DNA of 33,883 nucleotides from a virus. This document shows, piece after piece, positions 1-7,397 of the stretch. A program made the position numbers and the translations under genes. Numbering within the stretch: the stretch's first letter is position 1; each line of letters starts with the position of its first letter. The stretch covers positions 1 through 33,883 of IMG/VR virus record IMGVR_UViG_3300023240_000057, one strand, 5' to 3'. The notes under the pieces are model-generated. The model was not told the origin of the DNA and ran no database searches. It saw nothing but the letters and a program-made list of their open reading frames with translations.

Positions 1-224
1 GCAAGTATTGTATAGTTGAGCGTGTCTACAATGTCACCGTCGTCTAGGTTATATGGGGCTAGGTGTGTCGAGCCTTCATTTTTAACCATTAAACGTGGGA
101 TGATTAAATTTACCGCGCTTCCTTCAAATGCCTTGTGAGCGTTTTCAGCTACACTCGACATTGAAGCCACAACGACTCCTGCTTTTGGTTTTATTGTTAC
201 TTCTTGTTTTTGTTGTTTTGTCAT
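1..224 (-). CDS. Hypothetical protein, N-terminal part (runs off window)
   Basis: An open frame starts at the ATG whose complement is at 222-224 and continues leftward without a stop to the window edge, giving at least 74 residues. An AAGGAAA ribosome-binding site lies about 8 nt upstream on the minus strand. The start reads MTKQQKQEVTIKPKAGVVVA, followed by a region rich in short hydrophobic strands. I do not recognise a family. It follows the coiled-coil gene at 260-766 in the same direction, so it is probably part of the leftward replication operon. The start is well supported; the function is unknown. Confidence 0.7.
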   Translation of the reverse strand, partial: MTKQQKQEVTIKPKAGVVVASMSSVAENAHKAFEGSAVNLIIPRLMVKNEGSTHLAPYNLDDGDIVDTLNYTIL

Positions 225-259
225 TTTATTTTTCCTTTTTTTTGTTGTTTTTTGCTTTA

Positions 260-766
260 TTACAAATCTTTTAATATTACTTTTTTATATGATGTTGGGT
301 CTTCGATGCCTGCTACAGAAAATGGAAAAACATTTTCTTCCTTGGCAACATCAAACTCCGCCTTACAAAAAGCATTTAGCGATTGGCTATTGACCGTAGC
401 CAAACTCCAATAAACATCCTCGCCTTTTTCCTTTAAGTAATTAAAAAATGCCTCTTTATGCTCTTTGTCTTTTGGCGTTTTGAATGAAAGTGTTTCGCGA
501 ACGTGAATTTTCGCATCCGTTCCAACGTGCGCTGTCTTGCCTGTTGTTTCGAAAAACTCCATCAACTCAGCCTCAATCTCGTTAGCGATTTTTTGACAAT
601 CTTTTTGTTGATCTTTCAATCCTTTAATAACATCTTTCATATTTTTAAGGCTCGAAACGTAATCATCAACCTCGCTAACTTTCCACTCTTTTTTTTCACC
701 GTTTTGTTTTTGTTCTTTTTCCTTAACCTCATTCAAAGTTGGGCCTTCAATTATTTCTACTGACAT
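260..766 (-). CDS. Coiled-coil phage protein of the replication/recombination operon
   Basis: The 168-residue frame is best started at the ATG at 764-766, because AAGGAG sits just upstream; the longer in-frame start at 823 would overlap the helicase gene ending at 801. Residues about 25-70 are highly charged and helical, likely a coiled coil. A basic beta-rich segment follows (around HVGTDAKIHVRETLSFKTP), then a conserved-looking TVNSQSLNAFCKAEF stretch near the C-terminus. The layout resembles siphovirus Gp157-like or nuclease-inhibitor-like proteins often found beside phage SNF2 helicases, but I cannot assign it firmly. It lies 34 nt downstream of the helicase gene in the same orientation, which suggests co-transcription and a role with DNA metabolism. 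Confidence 0.85.
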   Translation of the reverse strand: MSVEIIEGPTLNEVKEKEQKQNGEKKEWKVSEVDDYVSSLKNMKDVIKGLKDQQKDCQKIANEIEAELMEFFETTGKTAHVGTDAKIHVRETLSFKTPKDKEHKEAFFNYLKEKGEDVYWSLATVNSQSLNAFCKAEFDVAKEENVFPFSVAGIEDPTSYKKVILKDL

Positions 767-800
767 ATTTTCTCCTTCTTTTGTTTTTATAAAAAATTTA

Positions 801-2222
801 CTACCTTTTCTCATTTTTTCCACTTTCGTTTTTCAATATAAAGTCCAGTACATTCTGTTTCTTCCTTAGCGCATCAAGTACCTGATCGTCGATCGTGCCT
901 GGTGTTACTAAGTCGATGCGTGTTACTTTTTCATGGATGTCAGAGCCACCGCGATAATTCCGCGCCTCGCTCTGGATGTCTTTTTCCAATGAAAAGTCAC
1001 GACTAAAATATATGCAGGTATCTGCTATGGTTAGATTGATCCCGATACCGCCTGCGCCTTGGTTGGCTATGAGTACGTCGAGCTTGCCATTTTGAAAGTC
1101 ATAAATCACTTTGTCTTTTTCAGCTATACTTTGCGCGCCTGTTACAAATCCGTATGATTTTTTTAACGCGATACAAATCTTCTCAATCTGGGAGTAATTG
1201 TATTTGAACGCTGCCCAAACGATAATAGGTTTATTGAAATCTTCTAGTAGGTCATGCAGCGCCTTTACGCGAGGCGCGTCCTTGAACTCAAAATCGTTGG
1301 CCTGGTCATCTTTTACAAAGCCGGAAACGATTTGCTGTAATCTCATAGCCTTAGTTATAGCAAGCTCTGATACCGCAAGCTCGCCACTAGGGAGGCATGC
1401 GATAAGGTCGTCGTGCATATCTTTATAGGCGCGCGCCTGGGAGGGCGACATACCTACATTGATTCTGGTTTTGATATGAGAGGGTAGGTCGAGACAGTCC
1501 CTTTTTTTCACTGAAAAAGATTTGTCTAAAATCTTTGCTTTAATCTCGACACGGCTTTCTTTTTTTATCTGCCAGTCTGGGAAATCAACATGATTTTTAT
1601 AAGCGTTGGCGTTTTCAAAGTAACGTGCGCGGAAAGCGAAGAAATTTTTATCTGGAAAAGTTTGCCCAAGCCTACCATCCATCACCTTAAACTGGTTGAA
1701 TAGGTCAAGCTCATCTTTTAGTACAGGGGTACCGGTGAGTAGGAATCGCCGACTGGCAAGGTTCGCAAGGGGTATGATTGCTTTTGATCTTTTCGCGCTT
1801 GGTGATTTAAGGCGATGCGATTCGTCGCATACCAATATCTCTGGCTCCCACGCCATAAGTCGAGCGAGGTTTTTCTTCTGTAAGAGTGTTTCGTAATTAG
1901 TTATAAGGATATTAAAATCGCCTTTGAGTAAAGCCTTTTCCTTTTTAGCGCCCGATCCTGTCAAAACATGAATTTGCCTTTTCACATAAGCACCCTCTAT
2001 TTTTACAAATTCATCTTGCCAGTTTTGACATACAACAAGAGGCGCAAAGATTAAAGTCTTGGGATATTTCAACCCACCTTTTAGCTTTTCAGCTACGTCC
2101 CCCAAGTAAGTGATGACACATGCAGTCTTTCCGGTACCTGCCTCCATAAAGAGCGCGTACCCTTTGAGCATGCTATCGTGCATTAAGCCTATAGCTTCTG
2201 TCTGATGTTTCCAAAGTTCCAT
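801..2222 (-). CDS. SNF2-like superfamily 2 helicase/ATPase
   Basis: This 473-residue protein carries the helicase motifs in order: Walker A AGTGKT (about residues 28-33), motif II DESH (133-136), motif III LLTGTP (161-166), and C-terminal motifs GGIGINLT and QSEARNYR near residues 400-430. That set and the compact size match phage SNF2-type DNA-dependent ATPases, which remodel DNA or protein-DNA complexes during replication or recombination. A GAAGGA ribosome-binding site precedes the ATG. It lies 41 nt downstream of the primase-helicase gene in the same direction, so the two probably share a transcript. No motif appears degraded. The precise substrate is unknown. Confidence 0.93.
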   Translation of the reverse strand: MELWKHQTEAIGLMHDSMLKGYALFMEAGTGKTACVITYLGDVAEKLKGGLKYPKTLIFAPLVVCQNWQDEFVKIEGAYVKRQIHVLTGSGAKKEKALLKGDFNILITNYETLLQKKNLARLMAWEPEILVCDESHRLKSPSAKRSKAIIPLANLASRRFLLTGTPVLKDELDLFNQFKVMDGRLGQTFPDKNFFAFRARYFENANAYKNHVDFPDWQIKKESRVEIKAKILDKSFSVKKRDCLDLPSHIKTRINVGMSPSQARAYKDMHDDLIACLPSGELAVSELAITKAMRLQQIVSGFVKDDQANDFEFKDAPRVKALHDLLEDFNKPIIVWAAFKYNYSQIEKICIALKKSYGFVTGAQSIAEKDKVIYDFQNGKLDVLIANQGAGGIGINLTIADTCIYFSRDFSLEKDIQSEARNYRGGSDIHEKVTRIDLVTPGTIDDQVLDALRKKQNVLDFILKNESGKNEKR

Positions 2223-2263
2223 GTTATTCCTTCAAATAAACGTATGATAATTTTCAAATAATG

Positions 2264-4612
2264 TCAATCTTTTTGTAAAGGAACCAGCGTACATTTTATA
2301 GGGTAGCCCCCGATCCTCACTGTCCTACTACCTTCTGCGCCTGGGAGCCTTGCCAGGGCTGGCCCCCATTTTCTAGGATTGTTCGACTCCCTCATAAGTT
2401 TTGATAATTCAGCATGAACACTCGATACAGCTAATTTTTCTTCATACCAACGCAGGCCATAGCGTTGGAGCAGCGCGTCTTTTTCACCACCATCGGTATC
2501 TGCTACCTTGCTTGCCTCGATTATTTCACCGATTGACATAGATCGCCCACCCTCGACAATCCTCGATTGTAAAATGTAGGCTAGGCAATCAGTCTGATTG
2601 TTTTCCTTTATGTGAAAATCTTCATGGTTGAACTCTCGAACAACATTTTCTGCACTGTACCCCATGAAGGTAGTGTACCCTGCAAGCATAGTGCCGTATT
2701 GCTCCGCAAACCTAGCGTTGACCTTGATTCGCAGTGCATTAAATAATTCGTCCTTCATATCCAAAATTGCATGCACATTTTGGATTGCCCACGATCGCCA
2801 CCCTGATACAAAATCTTCCGTCAATATATCAAAAAGCTGATCCCTGATCCCTCCAGTCTCATTAAAAAAGTTCGCCTGATTCGGTATCAATTCCATTACC
2901 GTAAACCTATTTGCATCCTGCTCCAAATGTAGACCAACATTTACGGACGACACCGCTGCGCAAAACCTTACGTTATAGGACATCCCCTTGCCTGACGGCG
3001 TACCCTTGGCGACAAAAGACTTGCTTTCACTCGAAGCTTGCCGGAATAGCTCGACCACATTATCTACACGCCTAGCACTCGAGGCATCCGTTGTTTCATT
3101 CTCATCAAAAAGTAAGGGCATCGCACTAGCCCCAATAAGTTGGCGTATTCCTGCCTCAGTAGATCGGCCCATCACCTGGTAGCCTTCGATTACCTTGCCG
3201 ACAACCTCATTCATTACCGTGGTTTTACCCGACCCACTAGCGCCTGTGATCCAGATATGAGGTCGCCAAGGTAGCGCACCACAAACAGGAGCGACTGCGA
3301 GCCACCCAAATAAAAGCTTCGCACTGTCTGATTGCTTCCATGATAAGTTTTCCAAGAGCAGTAAAAACTCACCTACATCTGGTTTCTTTGTTTTAATGTG
3401 GGTGCCGATTGATCGGCCCTGTTGGTAGATATGCTTGCTGTCATAATCAGTTAGGTTTTTTTGCCCCTCATTAATTACTAAATGGTCGCCACAATTTACA
3501 ACAACATCTTTTCCATCAATCCAAACACCAGTGCCCCTTACACTATGGGGGTCGAAGTGGCCTTTGAGTCTACATAGATTCATGAGCGTATTGGTCGCAA
3601 GTTCAAGATTGAAGCTGGTTTTAGCTGGATAACGCGCTTCCCAAAAACCAAGATCACATAGTGAGAGGAGCGTGTGTTTGGTGAAGCCGGAGGCTGCGAT
3701 TCTTGTTATCTGTGGTTTCTGGTTTGAGATGAAATAGAAGTCGTCGCCATCATACCCCAAAGCTTTTATCATCGGCTGGCCTGCCTCATGCTCCTGTGGC
3801 GTATCAAGGGAGGCGACCTTCTCTAAAAAAATCTTCTTGGCTGCCTTCTTGCCGACCTCGACATATAGATCGTTCCAATCCTCGCCAACATCATCAGGCA
3901 AAACATACCTATAACCAAGGCAGGCTTTCCTCCCAGCCTCATCGTTGTCGCCTGCAATTATCGCATCAGGGAACTGCTTGGCTACATGCTTGACGTTCCC
4001 TGCGTCGAAGGCTACCAAAACAGTGCCCCCTGTCATCTCTGCAACACTTGCACCTGTAGAAAATCCCTCGGTGATATAAAGCGCCTTGCCCCCCTTTATC
4101 TTATAGAAGTGGCCTTTTTTAGCACAGCCGGTCTGGAAGAACTTTTTTCCATCGGCCCCTATATACTGCAATCCATGAATTTCGCCATCCTGGGATGAGA
4201 GGGTCAGGGTGATTCTACCCTTGGAAAGTTTAGCGCCGTGGGCCTGGATTTTCTTGCGCGCTAGGTAGGTATGTTTGACGACAGGGGGTAGGTTTGGCCA
4301 AAGATTGGTCGCCTCAAAAGCTGCTTGGTGGTATTTGAGCAATCGCAGCTCCTCAAATTCTTTGGTTTGCTTGTCTACCAAGTCATAGTCCGCCTTATTT
4401 AATGGCTCCTTTGAGTCAAAAATGAGTAGCGCCCCACCTTCCCTGTGGCTTCCATACTGAATAGCCTTAAAAGTGGTGTTATCCTTGCGCTTATTCAAAA
4501 AACCTACATACCAACCAGCTTTGTTGCCTTTCTTGCCCTCAAGGTCAAACCTGTGGATCTTATGGTCATATAATACCGTTCCAGTGAAGCCCATATCTAC
4601 CAATTCTTGCAT
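2264..4612 (-). CDS. Toprim primase fused to DUF927-type helicase
   Basis: This 782-residue protein combines two replication modules. Around residues 178-250 there is a Toprim-type active site: LYITEGFSTG with E182, then GDNDEAG with D222 and D224, then DWNDL. Residues about 285-700 form a DUF927-like ATPase with Walker A GASGSGKTT (457-465) and Walker B LLFDENE (500-506). Such fusions prime and unwind DNA at phage and plasmid origins. I see no N-terminal zinc-binding CHC2 finger, so template recognition may rely on another protein or on the short N-terminal domain. The gene is the first of the leftward operon and begins beside the repeat-rich region at 4613-5317, which fits an origin there. 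An AGGGT site precedes the ATG. Confidence 0.92.
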   Translation of the reverse strand: MQELVDMGFTGTVLYDHKIHRFDLEGKKGNKAGWYVGFLNKRKDNTTFKAIQYGSHREGGALLIFDSKEPLNKADYDLVDKQTKEFEELRLLKYHQAAFEATNLWPNLPPVVKHTYLARKKIQAHGAKLSKGRITLTLSSQDGEIHGLQYIGADGKKFFQTGCAKKGHFYKIKGGKALYITEGFSTGASVAEMTGGTVLVAFDAGNVKHVAKQFPDAIIAGDNDEAGRKACLGYRYVLPDDVGEDWNDLYVEVGKKAAKKIFLEKVASLDTPQEHEAGQPMIKALGYDGDDFYFISNQKPQITRIAASGFTKHTLLSLCDLGFWEARYPAKTSFNLELATNTLMNLCRLKGHFDPHSVRGTGVWIDGKDVVVNCGDHLVINEGQKNLTDYDSKHIYQQGRSIGTHIKTKKPDVGEFLLLLENLSWKQSDSAKLLFGWLAVAPVCGALPWRPHIWITGASGSGKTTVMNEVVGKVIEGYQVMGRSTEAGIRQLIGASAMPLLFDENETTDASSARRVDNVVELFRQASSESKSFVAKGTPSGKGMSYNVRFCAAVSSVNVGLHLEQDANRFTVMELIPNQANFFNETGGIRDQLFDILTEDFVSGWRSWAIQNVHAILDMKDELFNALRIKVNARFAEQYGTMLAGYTTFMGYSAENVVREFNHEDFHIKENNQTDCLAYILQSRIVEGGRSMSIGEIIEASKVADTDGGEKDALLQRYGLRWYEEKLAVSSVHAELSKLMRESNNPRKWGPALARLPGAEGSRTVRIGGYPIKCTLVPLQKD

Positions 4613-4679
4613 ATTCTACCCTGCTTTCTTTTTATGCCAGAGGATTGGATGTATATATCCCATCTCACTGGGTTTTTAT

Positions 4680-4708
4680 AAAGTAGGGCATTAGGTAAAA
4701 ATTGCCAA
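4680..4708 (-). promoter_or_regulatory. Candidate leftward sigma70-type promoter for the replication operon
   Basis: On the minus strand TTGGCA (complement of 4703-4708) is followed after exactly 17 bp by TACTTT (complement of 4680-4685). This is a reasonable -35/-10 pair about 70 bp upstream of the primase-helicase start. The -10 is not close to consensus, so the promoter may be weak or activator-dependent. Confidence 0.4.
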
Positions 4709-4782
4709 GTTTTAAGTATGAAAAAAATCGGCGGCGGCGTTACGTCCTAAAAGCACCTATAAAAACAGCCACTTAGAGGTAA

Positions 4783-5132
4783 AAAGAAACAAGGTTACAT
4801 AAACGTAACAGGAAAAGAAACGGCCCAAAATGGCAAAAACCATAATAATATCATGGACTTAGCTATTTTCAAAAACCCTTGTTACTAACTATTTATAAAA
4901 ATATATATTATATATACTATTTTTTTCTATCTATATCTATATATCTATATATCTGTACATAAATACGAAATGTAACAGCCCGCAAGTCCATCTTTTTTTT
5001 GTAAGTTGCTGATATTCCAGCTAAATCGGCGTGACATTCGGGTTTTTGAATTGTAACAAAATAGCTAAGTCTATGAAATTGCAGGGAAATATGGCGTTAC
5101 GCTATGGCAATAATAAAGAAACAAGGTTACAT
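4783..5132. repeat. 18-bp exact direct repeat pair
   Basis: AAAGAAACAAGGTTACAT occurs at 4783-4800 and again, identically, at 5115-5132. The spacing is 332 bp and both copies lie in the non-coding divergent region. Smaller blocks flank each copy in the same order, which suggests an old duplication or paired binding sites for an initiator or repressor. Confidence 0.9.
4851..5076. repeat. Interrupted inverted repeat around the AT-rich tract
   Basis: The left arm 4851-4878 and right arm 5040-5076 are inverted copies. The segment 4851-4869 pairs with 5058-5076 with one mismatch, and CAAAAACCC at 4870-4878 pairs with GGGTTTTTG at 5040-5048. The right arm carries a 9-bp insertion (TTGTAACAA region). 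The arms enclose the AT-rich stretch, so the unit could be a cruciform or a two-sided binding platform for DNA unwinding. Confidence 0.8.
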
Positions 5133-5244
5133 TCTGAGCAAGTGTGCCTAAAAATAGCTCATATTCTATGGTTTTGAGGCCCAAAAGCCACACAAAGCGC
5201 CTAACCACTGCTCAAAAAGCGTTCCTATTGGTTTCTTTTAGAGT

Positions 5245-5273
5245 TTGACATATAGGACAAAATGACCTATAAT
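5245..5273 (+). promoter_or_regulatory. Consensus sigma70 promoter with embedded palindromic operator
   Basis: TTGACA at 5245-5250 and TATAAT at 5268-5273 are separated by exactly 17 bp, a perfect consensus promoter. The spacer and the first bases of the -10 form a 21-bp imperfect palindrome at 5251-5271 with TATAGG/CCTATA arms. A protein bound there would exclude RNA polymerase, so the promoter is probably strong and repressible. It drives the rightward gene set from 5318. The regulator is unknown; the Xre-type protein at 6589-6771 is one candidate. Confidence 0.85.
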
Positions 5274-5279
5274 AGTACT

Positions 5280-5321
5280 ATGGAAGCAAAAAAAACAAAA
5301 AACAAAAGGAAGCAAAAATGA
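5280..5321 (+). CDS. Possible leaderless 13-codon lysine-rich ORF
   Basis: An ATG at 5280 opens a 13-residue frame reading MEAKKTKNKRKQK, whose TGA stop overlaps the ATG of the next gene at 5318. The -10 box ends at 5273, so the expected transcription start falls at about 5280, on or next to this ATG. If so the message would be leaderless. There is no room for a ribosome-binding site, and the sequence is A-rich, so chance is a serious alternative. Confidence 0.2.
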   Translation: MEAKKTKNKRKQK

Positions 5322-5590
5322 ATAATCAAGAAAAAGTAGATTTGATCGAAGCGTTGGTAATGGTTGATGATTTTAGTTTAATTTTAGACCTTAGCAGTGA
5401 CAGTGACAGTGACAGGGACAAGGTTTTGGGCTTGTGGGGTTTTATGGAAAACGGAATTACTGCAAAGGAATTTTTAGGAATTGTGGATGTTGGCCCCAAA
5501 GACACCTACAAGTGGATTTTAAAATATTATGAGGTTGAAGAATATGTTCAGCAGCACGCTAGTCAGCAGGTGGTTAGGGGGGCAAGATGA
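5318..5590 (+). CDS. Hypothetical acidic protein, first gene of the rightward operon
   Basis: This 90-residue protein starts at an ATG preceded by AAAGGA and lies directly downstream of the strong promoter at 5245-5273. It is rich in Asp and has an SDSDSD run at about residues 27-32 encoded by a short tandem repeat (GACAGT units near 5396-5420), a possible slippage site. The C-terminal half (KDTYKWILKYYEVEEYV) is predicted helical. I recognise no family. Its TGA overlaps the next start in an ATGA junction, indicating translational coupling. Position suggests early expression. Confidence 0.75.
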   Translation: MNNQEKVDLIEALVMVDDFSLILDLSSDSDSDRDKVLGLWGFMENGITAKEFLGIVDVGPKDTYKWILKYYEVEEYVQQHASQQVVRGAR

Positions 5591-6048
5591 AACAATGGAA
5601 AACAAAAGTTAAAGAGTATTTGAGAGAAATCAAAAAGGATGAGTTTATACCTTTTATCAAATCGGTACGCTATGGCAGTGGAGCAATGACCAGTTCAATT
5701 GATATCTACTGCGTAGGCATGGAGTATCAGAAATACAATGAGCTTGTTTCTATCTTGAACGTATTCAAATATGGTTCTTTTGATGGAATGACCGATTGTT
5801 ACAATGTTGACAATAGCCGTGATGATGTGGATCAGGTGAAATGGGTCTGCTGTCACCATGAGATGACCGACGAACAACTTTCTTTTGTGAAGGAAATTAT
5901 AGCAAGTGGCCAAGTAACGGACTGTGGGAAACACGCATATAGTGAAAAATATGGCATCCATTGGATGAAGGATGTTTGGGGAAGTATGTGCGAAGAAAGA
6001 GCCGTTTGGAGAAAACTAGGCGAAGCCAAAGAAGAGGCGGTTGCGTAA
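5587..6048 (+). CDS. LPD29-like protein (large polyvalent protein associated domain)
   Basis: This 153-residue protein overlaps the previous gene by 4 nt. Its core, with SVRYGSGAMTSSIDIYC at about residues 27-43 and FKYGSFDGMTDCYN at about 65-78, matches the pattern of LPD29-type domains found on phage and plasmid polyvalent proteins and as stand-alone genes. In that family the FDGM-D-Y segment is characteristic. The biochemical role of the domain is not known; its usual context is mobile elements in early or anti-host loci. The C-terminal third is acidic and helical. The family call comes from motif recall and should be checked with an HMM search. Confidence 0.75.
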   Translation: MKQWKTKVKEYLREIKKDEFIPFIKSVRYGSGAMTSSIDIYCVGMEYQKYNELVSILNVFKYGSFDGMTDCYNVDNSRDDVDQVKWVCCHHEMTDEQLSFVKEIIASGQVTDCGKHAYSEKYGIHWMKDVWGSMCEERAVWRKLGEAKEEAVA

Positions 6049-6407
6049 TGGAAATGAGAAAAAAAATATACGCCCTAGCCCCAAGCGAGAGAGAAAAAGA
6101 CTGCGAAGTCCACTATTTTACTTGGACAGGATTAATTCCATGCACAGGTAGGCAAGTGTGCCATTTATGTGGTTATGAAAAAAAGGAGAAAAGCAAAATG
6201 GACATTGAATCAATCAAAGCGCAGTACAGAATGTTGAAGCGCCTCGCGCAAGGCCAAGTGAAGGTCTTTTGTGAGGAGTTTTCTACATCAACCGACCAGG
6301 ACGAAAAGAATGATATATGTAAGAGGATCAGCTTTTATGAGAATGAGCTTGAAAAAATCCAGCGAAAACTTGATGAGCTTGAAAACACAGAAGGGATTGC
6401 CTTATGA
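6048..6407 (+). CDS. Small zinc-knuckle/coiled-coil protein, possibly two translation products
   Basis: The frame is open from 5961, but the ATG at 6048 overlaps the stop of the preceding gene (TAATG) and is the likely start, giving 119 residues. The N-terminal part contains a CHLCG zinc-knuckle-like motif with upstream cysteines, and the C-terminal part (residues about 51-119) is a charged coiled coil. A second start at 6198 is preceded by AAGGAG at good spacing in the same frame, which could yield a separate 69-residue coiled-coil product. No family is recognised. It overlaps the next gene by 4 nt. Confidence 0.7.
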   Translation: MEMRKKIYALAPSEREKDCEVHYFTWTGLIPCTGRQVCHLCGYEKKEKSKMDIESIKAQYRMLKRLAQGQVKVFCEEFSTSTDQDEKNDICKRISFYENELEKIQRKLDELENTEGIAL

Positions 6408-6592
6408 AGTTTTTTATTAAGACGACCGGACAGGAAAATGAAGTAGAACTTACAAACCTTGACTTGACCTTGAGAGAATTACAACTTATGGGAATTGACG
6501 CGTTACGGATGGAACATGATTGCGTCGACGAGATACTTGAACCCTTGCGACCCAATTGCATGATTTTACCGTTCAGCGATGATGACAAATGA
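6404..6592 (+). CDS. Hypothetical small protein
   Basis: A 62-residue acidic protein starts in an ATGA overlap with the previous gene and ends in another with the next gene, so it is embedded in a tightly coupled string. It has no recognised motif, no membrane segment and no cysteine pair. Coupling on both sides and lack of a better frame support it as a real gene; the function is unknown. Confidence 0.7.
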   Translation: MKFFIKTTGQENEVELTNLDLTLRELQLMGIDALRMEHDCVDEILEPLRPNCMILPFSDDDK

Positions 6593-6771
6593 CACCGAAA
6601 GAAATTAAAACCCTGCGAAACAAACTAGGCATGAGCCAAGAAGTTTTTGGCAAAGCCATTGGTGGCGTGGACGGTAGGCACGTCCGCCGGTACGAAGCCG
6701 GCGAGATAGCTTTTCCTTTGTATCGTATGTCTTACATTGCGAAGCTACAAAAACAGGCAGATATTGCCTAA
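6589..6771 (+). CDS. Xre/Cro-type helix-turn-helix regulator
   Basis: This 60-residue protein is nearly all one helix-turn-helix domain. The segment KTLRNKLGMSQEVFGKAIGG followed by VDGRHVRRYEAGE fits the Cro/C1 pattern, with the recognition helix around GRHVRRYE. Single-domain proteins of this kind act as dimeric DNA-binding regulators. It overlaps the upstream gene by 4 nt and is in the operon driven from 5245, so autoregulation through the palindrome at 5251-5271 is plausible but unproven. The HTH is of the type that retains Ser-Gln at helix 2, as in toxin-antitoxin antitoxins; no toxin partner is seen. Confidence 0.85.
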   Translation: MTPKEIKTLRNKLGMSQEVFGKAIGGVDGRHVRRYEAGEIAFPLYRMSYIAKLQKQADIA

Positions 6772-6798
6772 AATATAAAAAAGGATTACAATCGATCC

Positions 6799-7383
6799 AT
6801 GAAGTTCGATTGCAGTTTTACTGATATGGTTAAGGTCAACGAGATCAAGCCACACCCAAAGAATAACAACACCCACCCGAACGAACAGGTCGAGGCTTTT
6901 CAAAGAGTAATCTCTAAAAAAGGGGTATGGCGCGTTCCGCTCATCGCATCAAAGAGATCGGGCCTTTTAGTGTCCGGACACTTGCGGTTGCAGGTAGCGA
7001 AGAACTTGGGTTTGAAAGAACTGCCAGTAGTATACCAAGACTTCAAAACAGAAGCCGATGAATACCAATTCCTAACATTCGATAATGAAATAGCCCGATG
7101 GGCCAGCCTAGATTTAGAGGCTGTGAAAATTGAGTTGCAGACCTTTACAGATTTGAAGCTAGAAGACTTGGGGATCAAGGTTGATCTTGGAGAGGGTGAT
7201 CTAGTGGATGATGAGGACAGGGAGCCGCGCGCAACAGATGACGGATATAGTATATTCGAATTGGTCATGCAGCACGATAACAAAACGCGCTTTATAGACA
7301 CGTTGAATGATATTAAAAAAGAGCATAGCTTGGATAAGCAAGAGGATGCGCTTATGGTTTTAGTAAATGATTACAAAAAATAG
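6799..7383 (+). CDS. ParB/Srx-fold protein 1
   Basis: This 194-residue protein has a ParB N-terminal-type domain over about residues 10-115. It shows INEIKP-like and HPNEQVEAF segments, then LVSGHLRLQVAKNLGLKELP, the conserved GHLR motif of the fold. No DNA-binding helix-turn-helix of partition ParB follows; instead there is an acidic C-terminal half. Phage proteins of this class sit beside DNA methylases or PAPS-reductase-like proteins and may bind nucleotides (the fold includes CTPases, nucleases, serine kinases and sulfiredoxin). Here it opens a cassette with a cupin, a DUF3440-like protein and a second ParB-like protein. The activity cannot be told from sequence. Confidence 0.88.
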   Translation: MKFDCSFTDMVKVNEIKPHPKNNNTHPNEQVEAFQRVISKKGVWRVPLIASKRSGLLVSGHLRLQVAKNLGLKELPVVYQDFKTEADEYQFLTFDNEIARWASLDLEAVKIELQTFTDLKLEDLGIKVDLGEGDLVDDEDREPRATDDGYSIFELVMQHDNKTRFIDTLNDIKKEHSLDKQEDALMVLVNDYKK

Positions 7384-7397
7384 AAAGGGATATTGTT

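Larger units (their letters stand above)
4613..5317. other. Divergent intergenic region, candidate replication origin
   Basis: This 705-bp stretch has no convincing gene longer than a few codons and separates the leftward replication operon from the rightward genes. It contains an AT-rich tract at about 4887-4973 with TATC/TATA microrepeats, an exact 18-bp direct repeat, an interrupted inverted repeat flanking the AT-rich tract, many GTAAC or GTTAC pentamers, and outward-facing promoters. Short blocks recur in the same order on both sides: GGCGTTACG (4736, 5093), the 18-bp repeat (4783, 5115), and GGCCCAAAA (4822, 5178). This organisation, next to a primase-helicase gene, is typical of an origin or master control region, but function is inferred. 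Confidence 0.6.

Noticed and set aside
767-823. Longer N-terminus for the coiled-coil gene ending at 260
   Set aside because: It would overlap the helicase gene, and the strong AAGGAG supports the start at 766.
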